Positions 62,558-64,000 of a stretch of 64,000 nucleotides of DNA are shown piece by piece. Below the pieces are notes generated by a model that searched no databases, had not been told where the DNA came from, and saw only the letters and a program-made list of their open reading frames with translations. Within the stretch, counting starts at the first letter, position 1; the number at the start of each line of letters is the position of its first letter. The stretch comes from Ramazzottius varieornatus. Its lineage: Eukaryota > Tardigrada > Eutardigrada > Parachela > Ramazzottiidae. The stretch spans positions 1,668,278 through 1,732,277 of the forward strand of contig BDGG01000004.1 of the NCBI GenBank assembly GCA_001949185.1. Reading direction: 5' to 3'. A program made the position numbers and the translations under genes.

Positions 62558-63018
62558 GTACTATTTCACCGTTCGATACTGTAGCTTTTCCAGGATAAGC
62601 ATATTCCATCAGTTCTCACCTTGAAACTAATTTTGTTGACGAGTTAACGTTCTTTGTACATGCCTTCTGGACTCGTCATGTTCCGAGAATCTAACACAAC
62701 CGATTCACTGTTTTTTACTTAGGTAAGCCGTAGCCTTAACTCTGCCTCTACGCAGCTAGAGCGGGGGGTACCCCGGCTGGAGACTAGGATGCATATGCAT
62801 AACCCGCAGTGCTATTCGAACTTCAGCAGCTGGCAGACAGTGATGCTTCTGCCTTGCTGACCTTTGTTCGGTACGTGATCCGTTCTTTCGCGCTAATTCT
62901 TCTGTCTCGCGGCCGCGGTACAAAAACTCACCGAGGTAGAAATTTTTAGCCTTCACACAGCAAGCGAAACACGAGAAGGCCGAAGCTAATTTCCAGATTT
63001 GTAGTGAGGCTTCAGCGG

Positions 63019-64000
63019 TTACCGGAAAACGGACTTCCTGCAAGATGCTTCTTGTTTCTCAAGAACGAGATCAAGAGTGGTTTCTGCTTGGACACTTCGA
63101 TGCAGTATCGTCACGAAGGCAAGTCCTTCAGTGAAACTCCATCGGCATTTGGATTGATGTGTTTCTTCGGAAACCTCAAGCGTGGATGGCTTTGCAGGTT
63201 CGGACACCGTGACACATTTCACCGATTGGTCATCGTTCCTGCGATTGCCTGAGATTCCCGCAGCACGCTCGGGTATAGTTCTTGAGCCACTGCCACGAAT
63301 GATTTGGAGAAGAATCAGTAGAACGTACTCCAGGTGTACGTCATCCCAAAGGACCGAATCGCGGACTCCCTAAACGAGGCAGGGTTAGTGATTCTCGCCT
63401 AGGTCTTCGCTTTCCGCAGTTGGCACTCCGAAAACGAGTACCTTGAGGTAGCTGGCGAGGAACGACACATGATTGCGAGCTATTTCGCCAAGTTCGCGGG
63501 CTGTCGTTGTTCGAGAAAATGGGGGTTTCAGCAGCGAGCTGCTCTTCCGGTACGCTTCCGGCTTGTCATCGTAAGACGTCGCTTGATGGTACAGGTCTAT
63601 CACCTCCTGAAACAAACCATTAACAAGGTAAGTTCTGCATTACAGCTGAGGCCTTTTGGGAATTTAGATGATTTATCTTATCGTTGATTGTGGAAATTGT
63701 TTGAAGTTCTTCCGGGTATTATTTTGTTTTCAGGAAAACGCAGAGAGGCAAAACGACTTGCAGGGGCAGTTTGACTTACTCGCTGGGACCAGAACTTGAT
63801 TAGGCTAATCATAATCTGTTCCGGACAGATCAGCGCACCGCCGCTTCGCTGTTCACGCAACCTTCTCAAGGTCTGAATGAATATCGCATGTCGCAAGTAG
63901 AGCTTGTCGGCAACCTGTACACCCTCTATATGTACGAGAGGCTCGGGTGTATCTGCAGCTCGGTATTGTTGCAGTAGATTGAGATAGATTGTCTCCCTAT
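63019..64000 (-). CDS. C-terminal part of an unrecognised gene, cut by the window end
   Basis: Three exons join in phase 0: 63780 to beyond 64000, 63442-63606 and 63019-63369, giving at least 244 aa to the stop. The sequence looks largely helical (NLLQQYRAADTPEP, IQTLRRLREQRSGG, LEYVLLILLQIIRG), suggesting an alpha-solenoid type protein. It ends with a hydrophilic tail, FTEGLAFVTILHRSVQAETT and a basic C-terminus. A GTTTCC near 63170 could be a further donor. No family is recognised and the N-terminal part is outside the window. Confidence 0.6.

Overview
This window is animal nuclear DNA. It is compact and intron-rich: most introns are about 45-200 bp with GT-AG ends, and genes sit on both strands. 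The recognisable genes are bilaterian: a rapsyn-like synaptic scaffold, PDE3-type phosphodiesterase, ARID2, MCM5, two CPT1 paralogues and porphobilinogen synthase. A complete porphobilinogen synthase argues against nematodes and ticks, which are known to lack it. A small-genome invertebrate, perhaps a tardigrade, would fit, but the species cannot be fixed from this sequence. All exon coordinates come from reading splice sites and checking that codon phase carries through each junction. No transcript was available.

Layout. 42-2738 (+): six-exon gene with an acidic N-terminus and a C-terminal region resembling MULE-type transposases, with 24-bp minisatellites in its introns. 2839-4460 (-): chromo-barrel protein. 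5737-9538 and 10292-14323 (+): tandem carnitine palmitoyltransferase 1 genes, each encoding 784 aa. 15106-15773 (-): small unknown gene. 16581-19678 (-): complete MCM5. 20231-23046: hAT transposon with perfect 15-bp terminal repeats and an 8-bp target duplication, but a damaged transposase. 25206-26751 (-): porphobilinogen synthase (ALAD), followed in frame by a possible membrane-segment exon that runs into a 168-bp MITE. 26752-30408: gene-poor, with MITEs and hairpins. 30409-33647 (+): rapsyn-like TPR/RING protein. 35891-50577 (+): PDE3, with an 8-kb intron holding three candidate alternative first exons. 53040-57994 (+): ARID2. 58749-59370 (-): low-complexity acidic protein with a TATA promoter. 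61501-62194 (-): small single-membrane-span protein. 63019-64000 (-): C-terminal part of an unrecognised gene cut by the window edge.

The genes do not form one pathway. CPT1 controls fatty-acid entry to mitochondria, PDE3 degrades cAMP, MCM5 and ARID2 act in replication and chromatin, rapsyn in synapse assembly, and ALAD in haem synthesis. The most interesting points are the divergence of the CPT1 pair at the regulatory residue 5 and in intron positions, the multi-promoter PDE3 locus, the low-complexity protein with a duplicated RDxxGxFxSKE motif, the 24-bp repeat arrays inside one gene, and several non-autonomous elements, including a family of short GTGGCGCAC hairpins.
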